A stretch of 64,000 nt of DNA from Bacteroidota bacterium (GTDB taxonomy: Bacteria; Bacteroidota; Bacteroidia; UBA7662; CANHCV01): assembly GCA_947501265.1 (NCBI GenBank), contig CANMVY010000002.1, forward strand, positions 147,048 to 211,047. The letters are read 5' to 3'. How positions within the stretch are numbered: the first letter of the stretch is position 1; every line of letters starts with the position of its first letter. This document shows, piece by piece, positions 17,541 through 25,676 of the stretch. Below the pieces are notes generated by a model. It searched no databases. It was given only the letters and a program-made list of their open reading frames with translations, and was not told where the DNA came from. The position numbers and the translations under genes are program-made.

Positions 17541-19450
17541 TGAAAAAAAGTATTTGGATTTGGTGTTTATTGGCTGTTGGACTTTTTTTCCTTTGGAATT
17601 GCAATAACCAAAGCCAAGAAACCTCTTCAAAACCGAACAACTCTTCTCCTTGGTTAAACATTCACGACACCGTTAACTACGTTGGAATGGCCAAATGCGC
17701 CATGTGCCACGATACCATTCGCCACACCTTTGTTCATACCGGCATGGGGCAATCCTTTGATACTGCTTCCTTTGAAAAATCCGCCGCCGATTACCATCAC
17801 CCCATCATTTACGACAAAACCGTAAACTTTTATTACCAAGCCTTCAAATCGAACGGAAGCATTTTCATGCGAGAATTCCGACTTGAAGGACGGGATACCG
17901 TTCACAATCGGGTTGAAAAAATTGATTATATCGTAGGTTCTGGCCAACACACCAACAGTCACCTCAGCAGTACTAATGGGTATTTGTACCAAATGCCGAT
18001 GACGTTTTATACCCAACAGAAAAAATGGGATTTACCCCCCGGATTCGAAAACGGAAACAACAGTCGATTTTCAAGAATTCTAAACTCAGAATGCATTTCC
18101 TGCCACAATAGTTTACCCGAAATGGATGGTGGAAGTGAAAACAAATTCACCTTCATGCCCAAAGGCATTTCCTGCGAGCGATGCCACGGCCCCGGAGAAC
18201 TTCACGTGCATGAAAAATTGAAAGGTGTTTTGGTAGATACCAAAAAAGACACCGATTTCACCATTGTAAATCCGAAAAAATTATCGTTCGATTTGCAAGT
18301 TAGCCTTTGTCAACGATGCCATTTGCAAGGAAATGCGGTATTAAAGCCGGGAAAATCCTTTTTCGATTTTCGTCCTGGTATGGCTTTAAGTGATGTGATG
18401 AGTGTTTTTCTTCCCCGATACGAAAACGACCCTTCCTTCATCATGGCTTCACATGCCGATCGCATGACGCAGAGCAAGTGCTTTACCAAATCGGGGAAAC
18501 TTACATGCATTACCTGCCATAACCCGCACGTTAGCGTGAAGGTGACTGGGAAACAAGCCTTCAACGATGCTTGTAATTCCTGCCATACGACTTCCAATAA
18601 GCACCTTTGCACCAAGGCAGGAATCACTGCTCAATCGAATTGCGTGAGTTGTCACATGCCCAGAAGCGGAACGAAAGACATTCCCCACGTGACCGTTCAC
18701 GACCATTACATTCGGAAACCTGAGGCCAAAACAAAAGTTACGGGTGAAAAACGTTTTATTGGCCTGGCTTCGATCAACGAAAAGAATCCTTCGGCTCTCA
18801 CAATGGCCAAGGCCTACGGTCAATTTTTTGAACGGTTCGACAATGGTAAAATTCAACATTTAGATAGTGCATTCCATTATTTGAAATTGGTGAAAGTGAG
18901 AGATTCTGAATATTGGAAAACCAGTGTTTATTTGAATTTCATGAAAGGTAATTTTTCTGAAGTTTTGGAAGCTGGCAATCGATTAGGAGTGGGGAATTGG
19001 GATGCATGGACTGCTTACAGAATGGGAGAAACTCAACATGAAATGGGCATGCTTTCCGAGGCAGTTGGGTCGTTGAAAATGGCCGTAAAACGGCAGCCGA
19101 GGAATTTAGAATTTCAGAATAAACTTGCAGCCTATTTAATGGAGAGTCAGGATTTTGCATCCGCAAGGAAAACCTTGGAATGGATTATTCAGGAAAACCC
19201 AAAGGAGGTTCAGGCATGGAATAATCTCGGGTTTTTACTTCTCCAAAGCGGTAACGGAGCAAAGGCCGGAGACTGTTATCGAAAAGCTTTGGCTTTGGAT
19301 CCCGATTACGAGCCGTTGTTGATGAATTGGGCTGGATACTGTTTGTATCAGGGGAATATACCAGAGGCGAAAAAGTTCATTTCGAAAATTCTGAAAAGGA
19401 ATCCTCAAAATGAACAAGCAAAATCGGTTCTGGAGCAATTAAAATCCTAA
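17540..19450 (+). CDS. Seven-haem c-type cytochrome with C-terminal TPR domain
   Basis: A 636-residue exported protein. Seven CxxCH haem-binding motifs occur at residues 53, 185, 212, 257, 323, 345 and 368 (CAMCH, CISCH, CERCH, CQRCH, CITCH, CNSCH, CVSCH). From about residue 430 the sequence becomes tetratricopeptide repeats (for example AWNNLGFLLLQSGNGAKAGD). The N terminus has a hydrophobic segment ending in LWNC, so Cys21 may be lipidated, although the lipobox is imperfect. The architecture resembles cytochrome c554-like/TPR proteins found in Bacteroidota and Planctomycetes. ATG at 17540 overlaps the TauE stop; a TTG one codon earlier is less likely. It probably carries or delivers electrons in the periplasm; the donor and acceptor are unknown. 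Confidence 0.9.
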   Translation: MKKSIWIWCLLAVGLFFLWNCNNQSQETSSKPNNSSPWLNIHDTVNYVGMAKCAMCHDTIRHTFVHTGMGQSFDTASFEKSAADYHHPIIYDKTVNFYYQAFKSNGSIFMREFRLEGRDTVHNRVEKIDYIVGSGQHTNSHLSSTNGYLYQMPMTFYTQQKKWDLPPGFENGNNSRFSRILNSECISCHNSLPEMDGGSENKFTFMPKGISCERCHGPGELHVHEKLKGVLVDTKKDTDFTIVNPKKLSFDLQVSLCQRCHLQGNAVLKPGKSFFDFRPGMALSDVMSVFLPRYENDPSFIMASHADRMTQSKCFTKSGKLTCITCHNPHVSVKVTGKQAFNDACNSCHTTSNKHLCTKAGITAQSNCVSCHMPRSGTKDIPHVTVHDHYIRKPEAKTKVTGEKRFIGLASINEKNPSALTMAKAYGQFFERFDNGKIQHLDSAFHYLKLVKVRDSEYWKTSVYLNFMKGNFSEVLEAGNRLGVGNWDAWTAYRMGETQHEMGMLSEAVGSLKMAVKRQPRNLEFQNKLAAYLMESQDFASARKTLEWIIQENPKEVQAWNNLGFLLLQSGNGAKAGDCYRKALALDPDYEPLLMNWAGYCLYQGNIPEAKKFISKILKRNPQNEQAKSVLEQLKS

Positions 19451-19480
19451 GCACTCACCAAAAAATTTAGAATTCTTCCT

Positions 19481-19488
19481 TATTTTTG
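19481..19488 (+). promoter_or_regulatory. -7 promoter element upstream of the DUF2809 gene
   Basis: TATTTTTG matches TAnnTTTG exactly. It covers the first possible TTG start (19486), which favours the later TTG at 19507 as the real start. Confidence 0.6.
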
Positions 19489-19506
19489 GCAAAAGAATCC
19501 ACCTTT

Positions 19507-19899
19507 TTGAAACACCGTCATCCCAAATATCAGATTCTCTTTTTCATCGTTGCCTTATTGTTTGGCTTAAGCGTTCGAAATTCGGAGCCGCATCTGCCCT
19601 ACTATTTAAGTTTAATAGGGCCCGATATGATATGGGCTGGTATGGTGTTTTTGGGATTTGGCATTTTATTCCCCAAAACAAATACATTAACCATCGGAAT
19701 TTATTCCCTCTTATTTGCTTTCGGTATTGAATTAAGTCAGCTTTATCAAGCTCCTTGGATTCAAGACATTAGGTCCTACAAATGGGGTGGATTAATTCTT
19801 GGTCATGGTTTTCTGTGGAGCGATTTATTGGCCTATTCGATGGGGATTGCTCTCCTTGCATTTTTAGATGATCGATTCATCTACCGCGTCAAGAAATAA
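19507..19899 (+). CDS. DUF2809 family membrane protein
   Basis: About 130 residues with four predicted transmembrane helices. The family block FGIELSQLYQAPW, then GGLILGHGFLWSDLLAY, is clearly recognisable. Function unknown. There is no ATG near the start; TTG at 19507 (followed by KHRHPKYQ) was chosen because the alternative TTG at 19486 lies within a -7 promoter element. It precedes the P450 operon by 47 bases, and whether it belongs to it cannot be told from sequence. Confidence 0.82.
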   Translation: MKHRHPKYQILFFIVALLFGLSVRNSEPHLPYYLSLIGPDMIWAGMVFLGFGILFPKTNTLTIGIYSLLFAFGIELSQLYQAPWIQDIRSYKWGGLILGHGFLWSDLLAYSMGIALLAFLDDRFIYRVKK

Positions 19900-19946
19900 T
19901 TGCCTATTTCATTTTTTTATTTTAGATTTGGTCATTATCATCAACC

Positions 19947-21293
19947 ATGAAAAAGATATTTCAACCCATGGCATCCGGGAAAAAGCCATTTATTGGTCAT
20001 TTCTTAGCTTTTCGTAAAAATCCATTTGCCTTTTTTCAACAACATACTACCGAACAAAAAGATCTTTTTTGGTTCGATTTATTGAGCAGAAAAATTCTGG
20101 TTCTTAATCATCCAGAAGCTGTAAAACATGTCTTGATTAACAAAGCAAAAATCTATTCGCGAAAACCGACTTACCATTTTTTGGTGGAATTATTGGGCGA
20201 AGGATTGCTGACCACCGAAGGCGATATTTGGAAACAAAAGCGACGTTTAGCCCAACCGTTTTTCACCAAAGAACAAATGGATGGATTATTCGGTATCATG
20301 GAACATTCTGCGAAGACTTTTTGGGATGATTTTCAACTTCACCAAACGTTTAATTTGGAAGAGGAAATGAATCACCTCGCCTTGGTCATGCTCACCGATT
20401 CCATTTTGCAGGCGGAAATGGATTTCCATTTCCATGACATTAAGGAACACTTGCACATTGCGTTGGAATACCTTACCAAAAACCGATTCAATGCTTTTAA
20501 ATGGCAAAAAAAGCTTCCTTCAAAAATCAAAACCAAAGGAAGAAACAGCATTTCAGAATTGAAAAAAATCGTTGGACAAATCATCGAACATCGAAAAGAA
20601 TCAACCCATGAGCACCATGATTTATTGGCCATGTACATGTCCACTTCAGATGCAGAAACGGGAAAAACGCTTCAAGCCGATGAAATCCTCGATGAAGTAA
20701 TGACCATGTTTGTAGCGGGGCACGATACCACCTCGGTGGTCTTAACATGGACCCTTGTATTATTGCACCAACATCCAGAATCACTTCAAAAAGTTCGACA
20801 AGAGATCGATGAAAACTATCACGGCCAACCCGTGAACAATGAAGAATTAAAGAAATTCTCGTATTTAAAAATGTGCATCAACGAATCCATGCGTTTGTAT
20901 CCGCCCGTTTGGAGTTATGGTCGCAAATCGATGGAAGAAGGTGAAATCATGGGAATCCCTATTCCCGAAGGTAGCAATGTGAATATCCCCGTTTTATTCC
21001 TCCATCGAAATCCCAGTTATTGGGAAAAACCAACGGAGTTCTATCCAGAACATTTCGAAGATGAAGCCGTAAAACAACGGGATAAATTGGCCTATATTCC
21101 GTTTAGTGCAGGCCAACACCGATGCATTGGCGAATACTTCGCCTTGGTGGAAGTTCAGATGGCATTGATTCACCTCATCAAAAATTATGATTTTCGGATC
21201 ACTTTACCCCCAAAAATTGAATTGGATTTATTGGTAACCATCAAACCCAAATATCCCATTTCCTTTGAACTTTCCCCAAAAACAACGGCATGA
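19947..21293 (+). CDS. Cytochrome P450 monooxygenase
   Basis: A 448-residue P450 with all core motifs: I-helix oxygen-activation motif AGHDTT (257-262), K-helix ExxR as ESMR (313-316) and haem loop FSAGQHRCIG (386-395) with Cys393 as axial ligand. No fused reductase domain and no ferredoxin gene lie beside it, so electrons must come from elsewhere. The I-helix and haem-loop style resembles the fatty-acid/CYP4-like bacterial P450s, but the substrate is not deducible. It is the first of four genes joined by 4-base overlaps; the stop overlaps the acyltransferase start (ATGA at 21290-21293). Confidence 0.95.
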   Translation: MKKIFQPMASGKKPFIGHFLAFRKNPFAFFQQHTTEQKDLFWFDLLSRKILVLNHPEAVKHVLINKAKIYSRKPTYHFLVELLGEGLLTTEGDIWKQKRRLAQPFFTKEQMDGLFGIMEHSAKTFWDDFQLHQTFNLEEEMNHLALVMLTDSILQAEMDFHFHDIKEHLHIALEYLTKNRFNAFKWQKKLPSKIKTKGRNSISELKKIVGQIIEHRKESTHEHHDLLAMYMSTSDAETGKTLQADEILDEVMTMFVAGHDTTSVVLTWTLVLLHQHPESLQKVRQEIDENYHGQPVNNEELKKFSYLKMCINESMRLYPPVWSYGRKSMEEGEIMGIPIPEGSNVNIPVLFLHRNPSYWEKPTEFYPEHFEDEAVKQRDKLAYIPFSAGQHRCIGEYFALVEVQMALIHLIKNYDFRITLPPKIELDLLVTIKPKYPISFELSPKTTA

Positions 21294-22054
21294 GTTATAC
21301 CGAAAAACCTTGGCTCCCCTACCGCGATAGCATTGTCGATTTCCTCAAATTAGGAGGGGAACGAAACATGGCTCACGCTAATTTTGAAGTAGAAATCAGC
21401 AAAATGACCGAGGCGATTGCCCAAAAGAAATTAAAGGTGCATTCGGGCATTTCACAATTGGCTTACTTGCTCTGGTGTTATGGTCAGGCCGTAAAAAAAC
21501 ACCCGGAGATGCAGGGAATAAAAAAAGGGAAAAAACTCATCATTTTCGACGATGTGGATCTTTCAATGATTTTTGAAAAGGAAACACCTACGGGAATCAA
21601 GGTTCCGGTGCCTTACATTTTCAGAGCTATTCAAAACAAATCTTTCGATGAAATCTTGGAAGAGTTTAAAAAAGCAGAAGGGATGTCGTTGGAGCAGCTA
21701 AACATTCGTAAAAAAAGCAAGTTTTTTCAAATGCTTCCTTCTGGTTTACGGCAATGGATTTTAAAACGTGCCCTTTCGAATCCGCATAAATGGAAAGAAG
21801 CGTTGGGCACGGTAGCATTTACAACGCTCGGACTCCTCATCCGAAATCGAAAATTTTGGCCCATACCCATTGGTCCGTACGGACTCATGATGGCGGCGGG
21901 CAGTTCCTATTCCGTTCAAGATATTAACGGGAAACGGACTTATTTGTGCATGGTGGTTCATTTCGATCACAACTTGGTGGATGGTGCTCCCGCCGTTCGC
22001 TTTGGAAAAACATTCATGAACCTTATTGAAAGCGCTGAAGGATTAACGTCATGA
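21290..22054 (+). CDS. Stand-alone 2-oxoacid dehydrogenase-type (E2/CAT fold) acyltransferase
   Basis: A 254-residue protein equal to just the catalytic domain of lipoamide acyltransferases. It has no lipoyl or E3-binding domain. The catalytic HxxxDG motif is present as HFDHNLVDGAP (His227, Asp231), and the substrate-channel region KVPVPYI resembles the E2 family. Without a lipoyl domain it probably transfers an acyl group from CoA or another thioester to a small molecule, as chloramphenicol acetyltransferases do. It is embedded between the P450 and the hydroxylase::GH3 fusion with 4-base overlaps on both sides, so it most likely acts in the same pathway. Confidence 0.85.
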   Translation: MSYTEKPWLPYRDSIVDFLKLGGERNMAHANFEVEISKMTEAIAQKKLKVHSGISQLAYLLWCYGQAVKKHPEMQGIKKGKKLIIFDDVDLSMIFEKETPTGIKVPVPYIFRAIQNKSFDEILEEFKKAEGMSLEQLNIRKKSKFFQMLPSGLRQWILKRALSNPHKWKEALGTVAFTTLGLLIRNRKFWPIPIGPYGLMMAAGSSYSVQDINGKRTYLCMVVHFDHNLVDGAPAVRFGKTFMNLIESAEGLTS

Positions 22055-24597
22055 AAAACGAAAACATAAAAGCGCTCTTATCGTGGGGACTTTACCCCAT
22101 CACCTTTTTGGGTGCAGCATTTCTATTCGTTTTCCTCTTCAATCTCAATCCCAAATACCTTGAATTTGCCACCACCCTTCCAGTCCTATTATCCATCTTG
22201 ATCATCCATTGGGGAGAAAAATTTCTTCCTTTTCGAAACGAGTGGATGCCCAAAAAAGAAGACTATCAAACCGATGGATGGTATTTGATTTTGGTGCAAA
22301 CCATTCTTCCCAAGGTTTTTACTTTTTTACTGGCAAGCGTTTTTCTCAAATTCATACCCGAATTAACACCCCAATCCATTTGGCCACATCATTGGAACAT
22401 ATGGGCACAAGTTCTTTTAGTGACCCTCATTTCCGATTTTCTCAGGTATTGGCTTCACCGATTAAGTCATACCGTTCCATTCTTTTGGCGATTCCATGCC
22501 GTTCACCATTCGGTTGAAAAACTATATTGGCTCAATACCAGTCGTTTTCATCCCGTTGAAAAACTATTTCAATTTATTTTAGATGTTCTTCCCTTCCTCT
22601 TGTTGGGGGTTTCTAAAGAAGTGCTTGCCTTTCATTTGGTGTTGTACGGCGTTAACGGATTCTTCCAACACTGCAACATTCAGTTGAAGTTTGGTTGGCT
22701 GAATTACCTGATTTCGAGTTCCGATCTTCATCGCTGGCACCACGCCCGAGAGATTCATGAATCGAACAACAATTATGGAAATAACATCATTCTTTGGGAT
22801 CTTCTTTTTGGTTCTTATTACAATCCTCAAAAACCCATCAATGAAATTGGCCTCTTTAATCGCAACTATCCACAAGCATTCGATGGCCAATTAACGGCTC
22901 CATTCGTGAAACAACTCGATAAAAAACCCAAATTTCATCTCGGCCTACTGGACCTATTGATCAACAGAATCATGGATTTGAAGGTAAACCGATTAAAGAA
23001 AAATCTGCATCCTCCCTTTTTCGAACATTGCAAAAATCCCGATGTAGAGCAATGGAAGGTTCTTCAAAAATTCCTGAAACAAAATGCTTCTACGGAGCTT
23101 GGAAAAAAATATCAATATCAAAATATTCATTCCATTGAAGATTTTCAAAAAGCCGTACCGGTTCATGATTATGAGGCATTTCGAGAACTGATTTTACAGC
23201 AAATACATGAGCCAGAAAATCAGGTTTTTGTCGCTGAAAAGCTAATCCTTCTAAACAAAACCAGTGGAAGCACCAACACCCCCAAACTCATTCCAGTAAC
23301 CCAATCGGTTTTGGATGGTCTCAAATACAGTCAAAATTTATCCTTAAGTTTTCAGTACAATCTGGAACGAAAAGGATATTCCGGTAAAATTTTAGGTATC
23401 GTTAGTCCGGCGCAGGAACCGATTTCAGATTTACCTGTTCCCATCGGATCTGCGTCCGGGCATTTTTACAAGAACATGCCGAGAATGGTAAAAAACAAAT
23501 ACGTTGTTCCCCATTCTGTCTTTGAAATAGAAAACTTTGAGGACAAATACTACATCATCCTTCTCCTTGGTATTCAACATCAACATGTAACCTACATTGG
23601 TACCGCAAATCCATCTACCGTATTGAAATTGAACCAAATTTTAAACCTTAGAAAAAAGGATTTATTGCATGATTTGAAATCAAAAACCATTTCAACTTCG
23701 TCAGATATTCCAGCTAACATCCGTGCAAAAGTTCAAAAGAACCTAAAACCAACTTTAAGCCGATTAGAGGAGTTAGAAATGATTTTCCAACAAGATTCCA
23801 TTTCTTTTTCGGATATCTGGCCCTACCTGAGGTTGCTCAACACGTGGACTGGCGGTAGTTGTGGAATTGCACTCCATGCAGCAAAGGCCCTCATTCCGTC
23901 TGAAACAACGATTATTGATCCCGGATACCTTTCTAGTGAATTTCGAGGAAGCGTTACTTTGGATTTAAAAACCCAAGGAGGTGTTCCCACCTATTTTTTA
24001 AACTTCTTCGAATTTGTTGAGGAAGAGCTTTTTGAAAATGGGAAGATGGATTTCCTAACACTTGGGAAATTAGAAATTCACAAAAAGTATTATGTTTTTG
24101 TTACCACCCCATCGGGTTTGGTTCGCTACGCCATGAACGATATCGTTAAGGTGGTAGGATTTATCGATAAAATGCCATTGATTGTTTTTGTTCAAAAAGG
24201 AAATGGAATCACCAATATTACAGGAGAAAAATTGCATGAAGGACAGGTATTAACCGCTTTAAATCAGCTTCAGCTATCCTTGGCATTTGCTCAAGTTTTG
24301 GCCAATGAAGAAAAATCCCAATACGAAGCATACCTGGAATTTGAAAATCCGCCGCATGATTTGAAACAACTTGCCAATCAATTGGACGAGGCCATCGCCC
24401 GCAACAACTCCGAATATGCCGAGAAACGCAATAGCGGGCGACTTCATCCATTAATCATCTTTCCATTGAAAAATGGCACCTATGACCAAATAAAAAAAAT
24501 GGGCGTGAAAGCGGGGCAAAATGAATCTCAATTCAAAACCATCCTACTACAATACGCGTCGAAGTACACCATCCCCTTGCGAAATTATTTGGCATGA
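22051..24597 (+). CDS. Fusion of fatty-acid-hydroxylase/sterol-desaturase domain with GH3 acyl-adenylate/amide synthetase domain
   Basis: An 848-residue protein. Residues about 10-260 are a membrane di-iron fatty acid hydroxylase with its histidine clusters HRLSH (136-140), HAVHH (149-153), His167, His207 and HRWHH (227-231), between several transmembrane helices. Residues about 320-848 are a GH3 domain of the adenylate-forming superfamily: phosphate-binding NKTSGSTNTPKLIP (Thr404-Thr408), TYIGTANPS, LNTWTGGSCG, TTPSGLVRYAMNDIV (about 685-700) and GITNITGEKL. Plant GH3 enzymes adenylate carboxylic acids and join them to amino acids. The joining of hydroxylation and activation in one chain suggests a membrane-linked carboxylic or fatty acid substrate. 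Both ends overlap neighbouring genes by four bases. Confidence 0.9.
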   Translation: MKNENIKALLSWGLYPITFLGAAFLFVFLFNLNPKYLEFATTLPVLLSILIIHWGEKFLPFRNEWMPKKEDYQTDGWYLILVQTILPKVFTFLLASVFLKFIPELTPQSIWPHHWNIWAQVLLVTLISDFLRYWLHRLSHTVPFFWRFHAVHHSVEKLYWLNTSRFHPVEKLFQFILDVLPFLLLGVSKEVLAFHLVLYGVNGFFQHCNIQLKFGWLNYLISSSDLHRWHHAREIHESNNNYGNNIILWDLLFGSYYNPQKPINEIGLFNRNYPQAFDGQLTAPFVKQLDKKPKFHLGLLDLLINRIMDLKVNRLKKNLHPPFFEHCKNPDVEQWKVLQKFLKQNASTELGKKYQYQNIHSIEDFQKAVPVHDYEAFRELILQQIHEPENQVFVAEKLILLNKTSGSTNTPKLIPVTQSVLDGLKYSQNLSLSFQYNLERKGYSGKILGIVSPAQEPISDLPVPIGSASGHFYKNMPRMVKNKYVVPHSVFEIENFEDKYYIILLLGIQHQHVTYIGTANPSTVLKLNQILNLRKKDLLHDLKSKTISTSSDIPANIRAKVQKNLKPTLSRLEELEMIFQQDSISFSDIWPYLRLLNTWTGGSCGIALHAAKALIPSETTIIDPGYLSSEFRGSVTLDLKTQGGVPTYFLNFFEFVEEELFENGKMDFLTLGKLEIHKKYYVFVTTPSGLVRYAMNDIVKVVGFIDKMPLIVFVQKGNGITNITGEKLHEGQVLTALNQLQLSLAFAQVLANEEKSQYEAYLEFENPPHDLKQLANQLDEAIARNNSEYAEKRNSGRLHPLIIFPLKNGTYDQIKKMGVKAGQNESQFKTILLQYASKYTIPLRNYLA

Positions 24598-25676
24598 TTA
24601 CGAATTATTTGGTAGAAAACCTCGAAATCCCATTTCGAGTAGCCTTTAAACATCATTCGGCAACCCGTTCGGTAAGTCAAACCATTTTGGTTCGATTGGT
24701 TGGCGATGATTGGGATGGATGGGGCGAAAGTTGCCCTCGTGCTTACGTTTCTGGAGAATCGTGTGAATCGGCAACCCAACAAATTCATGCATGGTTAAAG
24801 CCGGGAATTCCTTTTTTCGATTTAGCTTCATGGAATGCTTTTTGCCAAGCGCACAAGGCGAGTATTGAAAATTATCCGGCAGCGTTTTGTGCGCTTGAAT
24901 TGGCTTTTTTTGACGGCTACAGCAAAAAATTACAAAGCCCGGTGTCCACCATTTTGGGATGGAAATCCCTAACCAATACCTTTAAATTTACTGCGGTTCT
25001 CGGCGATGGTTCCTTGGCTACCTTTCAATCCCTTGCCAAAGCCCACTTGGATTGGGGATTTACTTCGTTCAAGGTAAAAATATCTGGAAATCAAGATGCA
25101 GATTTCGAAAAACTCCGTTGGCTCATCGATCAAAATTCTAATTTATCCATTCGATTGGATGCAAACAATGGATTTTCATCCGTTGAGCAAGTCGTCGATT
25201 ACCTAGGTCGAATTCCAATTCGAATTGAGGCCTTGGAAGAACCATTGGAATCGAAATCACCCGATGATTTAATACAACTCATTCAACAAATTGACCAAGC
25301 AGTTATCCTGGATGAAATGGCCATTCATGAACAAGATTTGGACAAATATTCGAGTGTTTCTCCCCAAATTTGGATCAATCTAAGGGTTTCAAAAATGGGT
25401 GGTATTCAGTCAACCTATCGAATATTGAAGAAAGCAGAAAAACTCGGATACGGAATTGTGGTTGGTTCACAAGTGGGCGAGACTTCACTTTTGGGTCATG
25501 CCGGCTTATTGATTGCTCAACAAGTCGAGAATTTAATTGGCTTGGAGGGCGGTTATTCCGACCTTTTTTTACAGCAAGATCCTTTTGCGCCCCAAGTAAA
25601 ATTTGACTCCCACGGTGAATTCCATGGTGAGCAATTGGCTCAAACGTTGGGTTTCGGAAATCGAATCAGTTTTTAG
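24594..25676 (+). CDS. Enolase-superfamily enzyme (muconate lactonizing/dipeptide-epimerase subgroup)
   Basis: A 360-residue protein of the MLE subgroup. The catalytic KxK (FKVKIS, Lys160/Lys162), metal ligands Asp189 (RLDANNGF), Glu215 or Glu216 (LEEPLE) and Asp240 (ILDEM), and the second base Lys267 (VSKMGG) are all present. These allow alpha-proton abstraction next to a carboxylate. Ala-Glu dipeptide epimerases carry a C-terminal DxD for the peptide amino group; here that region reads GLEGGYSDL, so dipeptide epimerase activity is doubtful. O-succinylbenzoate synthase or a new epimerase/racemase are alternatives. Its start overlaps the fusion gene by ATGA, and its stop overlaps the stop of lepB on the other strand. 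Confidence 0.83.
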   Translation: MITNYLVENLEIPFRVAFKHHSATRSVSQTILVRLVGDDWDGWGESCPRAYVSGESCESATQQIHAWLKPGIPFFDLASWNAFCQAHKASIENYPAAFCALELAFFDGYSKKLQSPVSTILGWKSLTNTFKFTAVLGDGSLATFQSLAKAHLDWGFTSFKVKISGNQDADFEKLRWLIDQNSNLSIRLDANNGFSSVEQVVDYLGRIPIRIEALEEPLESKSPDDLIQLIQQIDQAVILDEMAIHEQDLDKYSSVSPQIWINLRVSKMGGIQSTYRILKKAEKLGYGIVVGSQVGETSLLGHAGLLIAQQVENLIGLEGGYSDLFLQQDPFAPQVKFDSHGEFHGEQLAQTLGFGNRISF

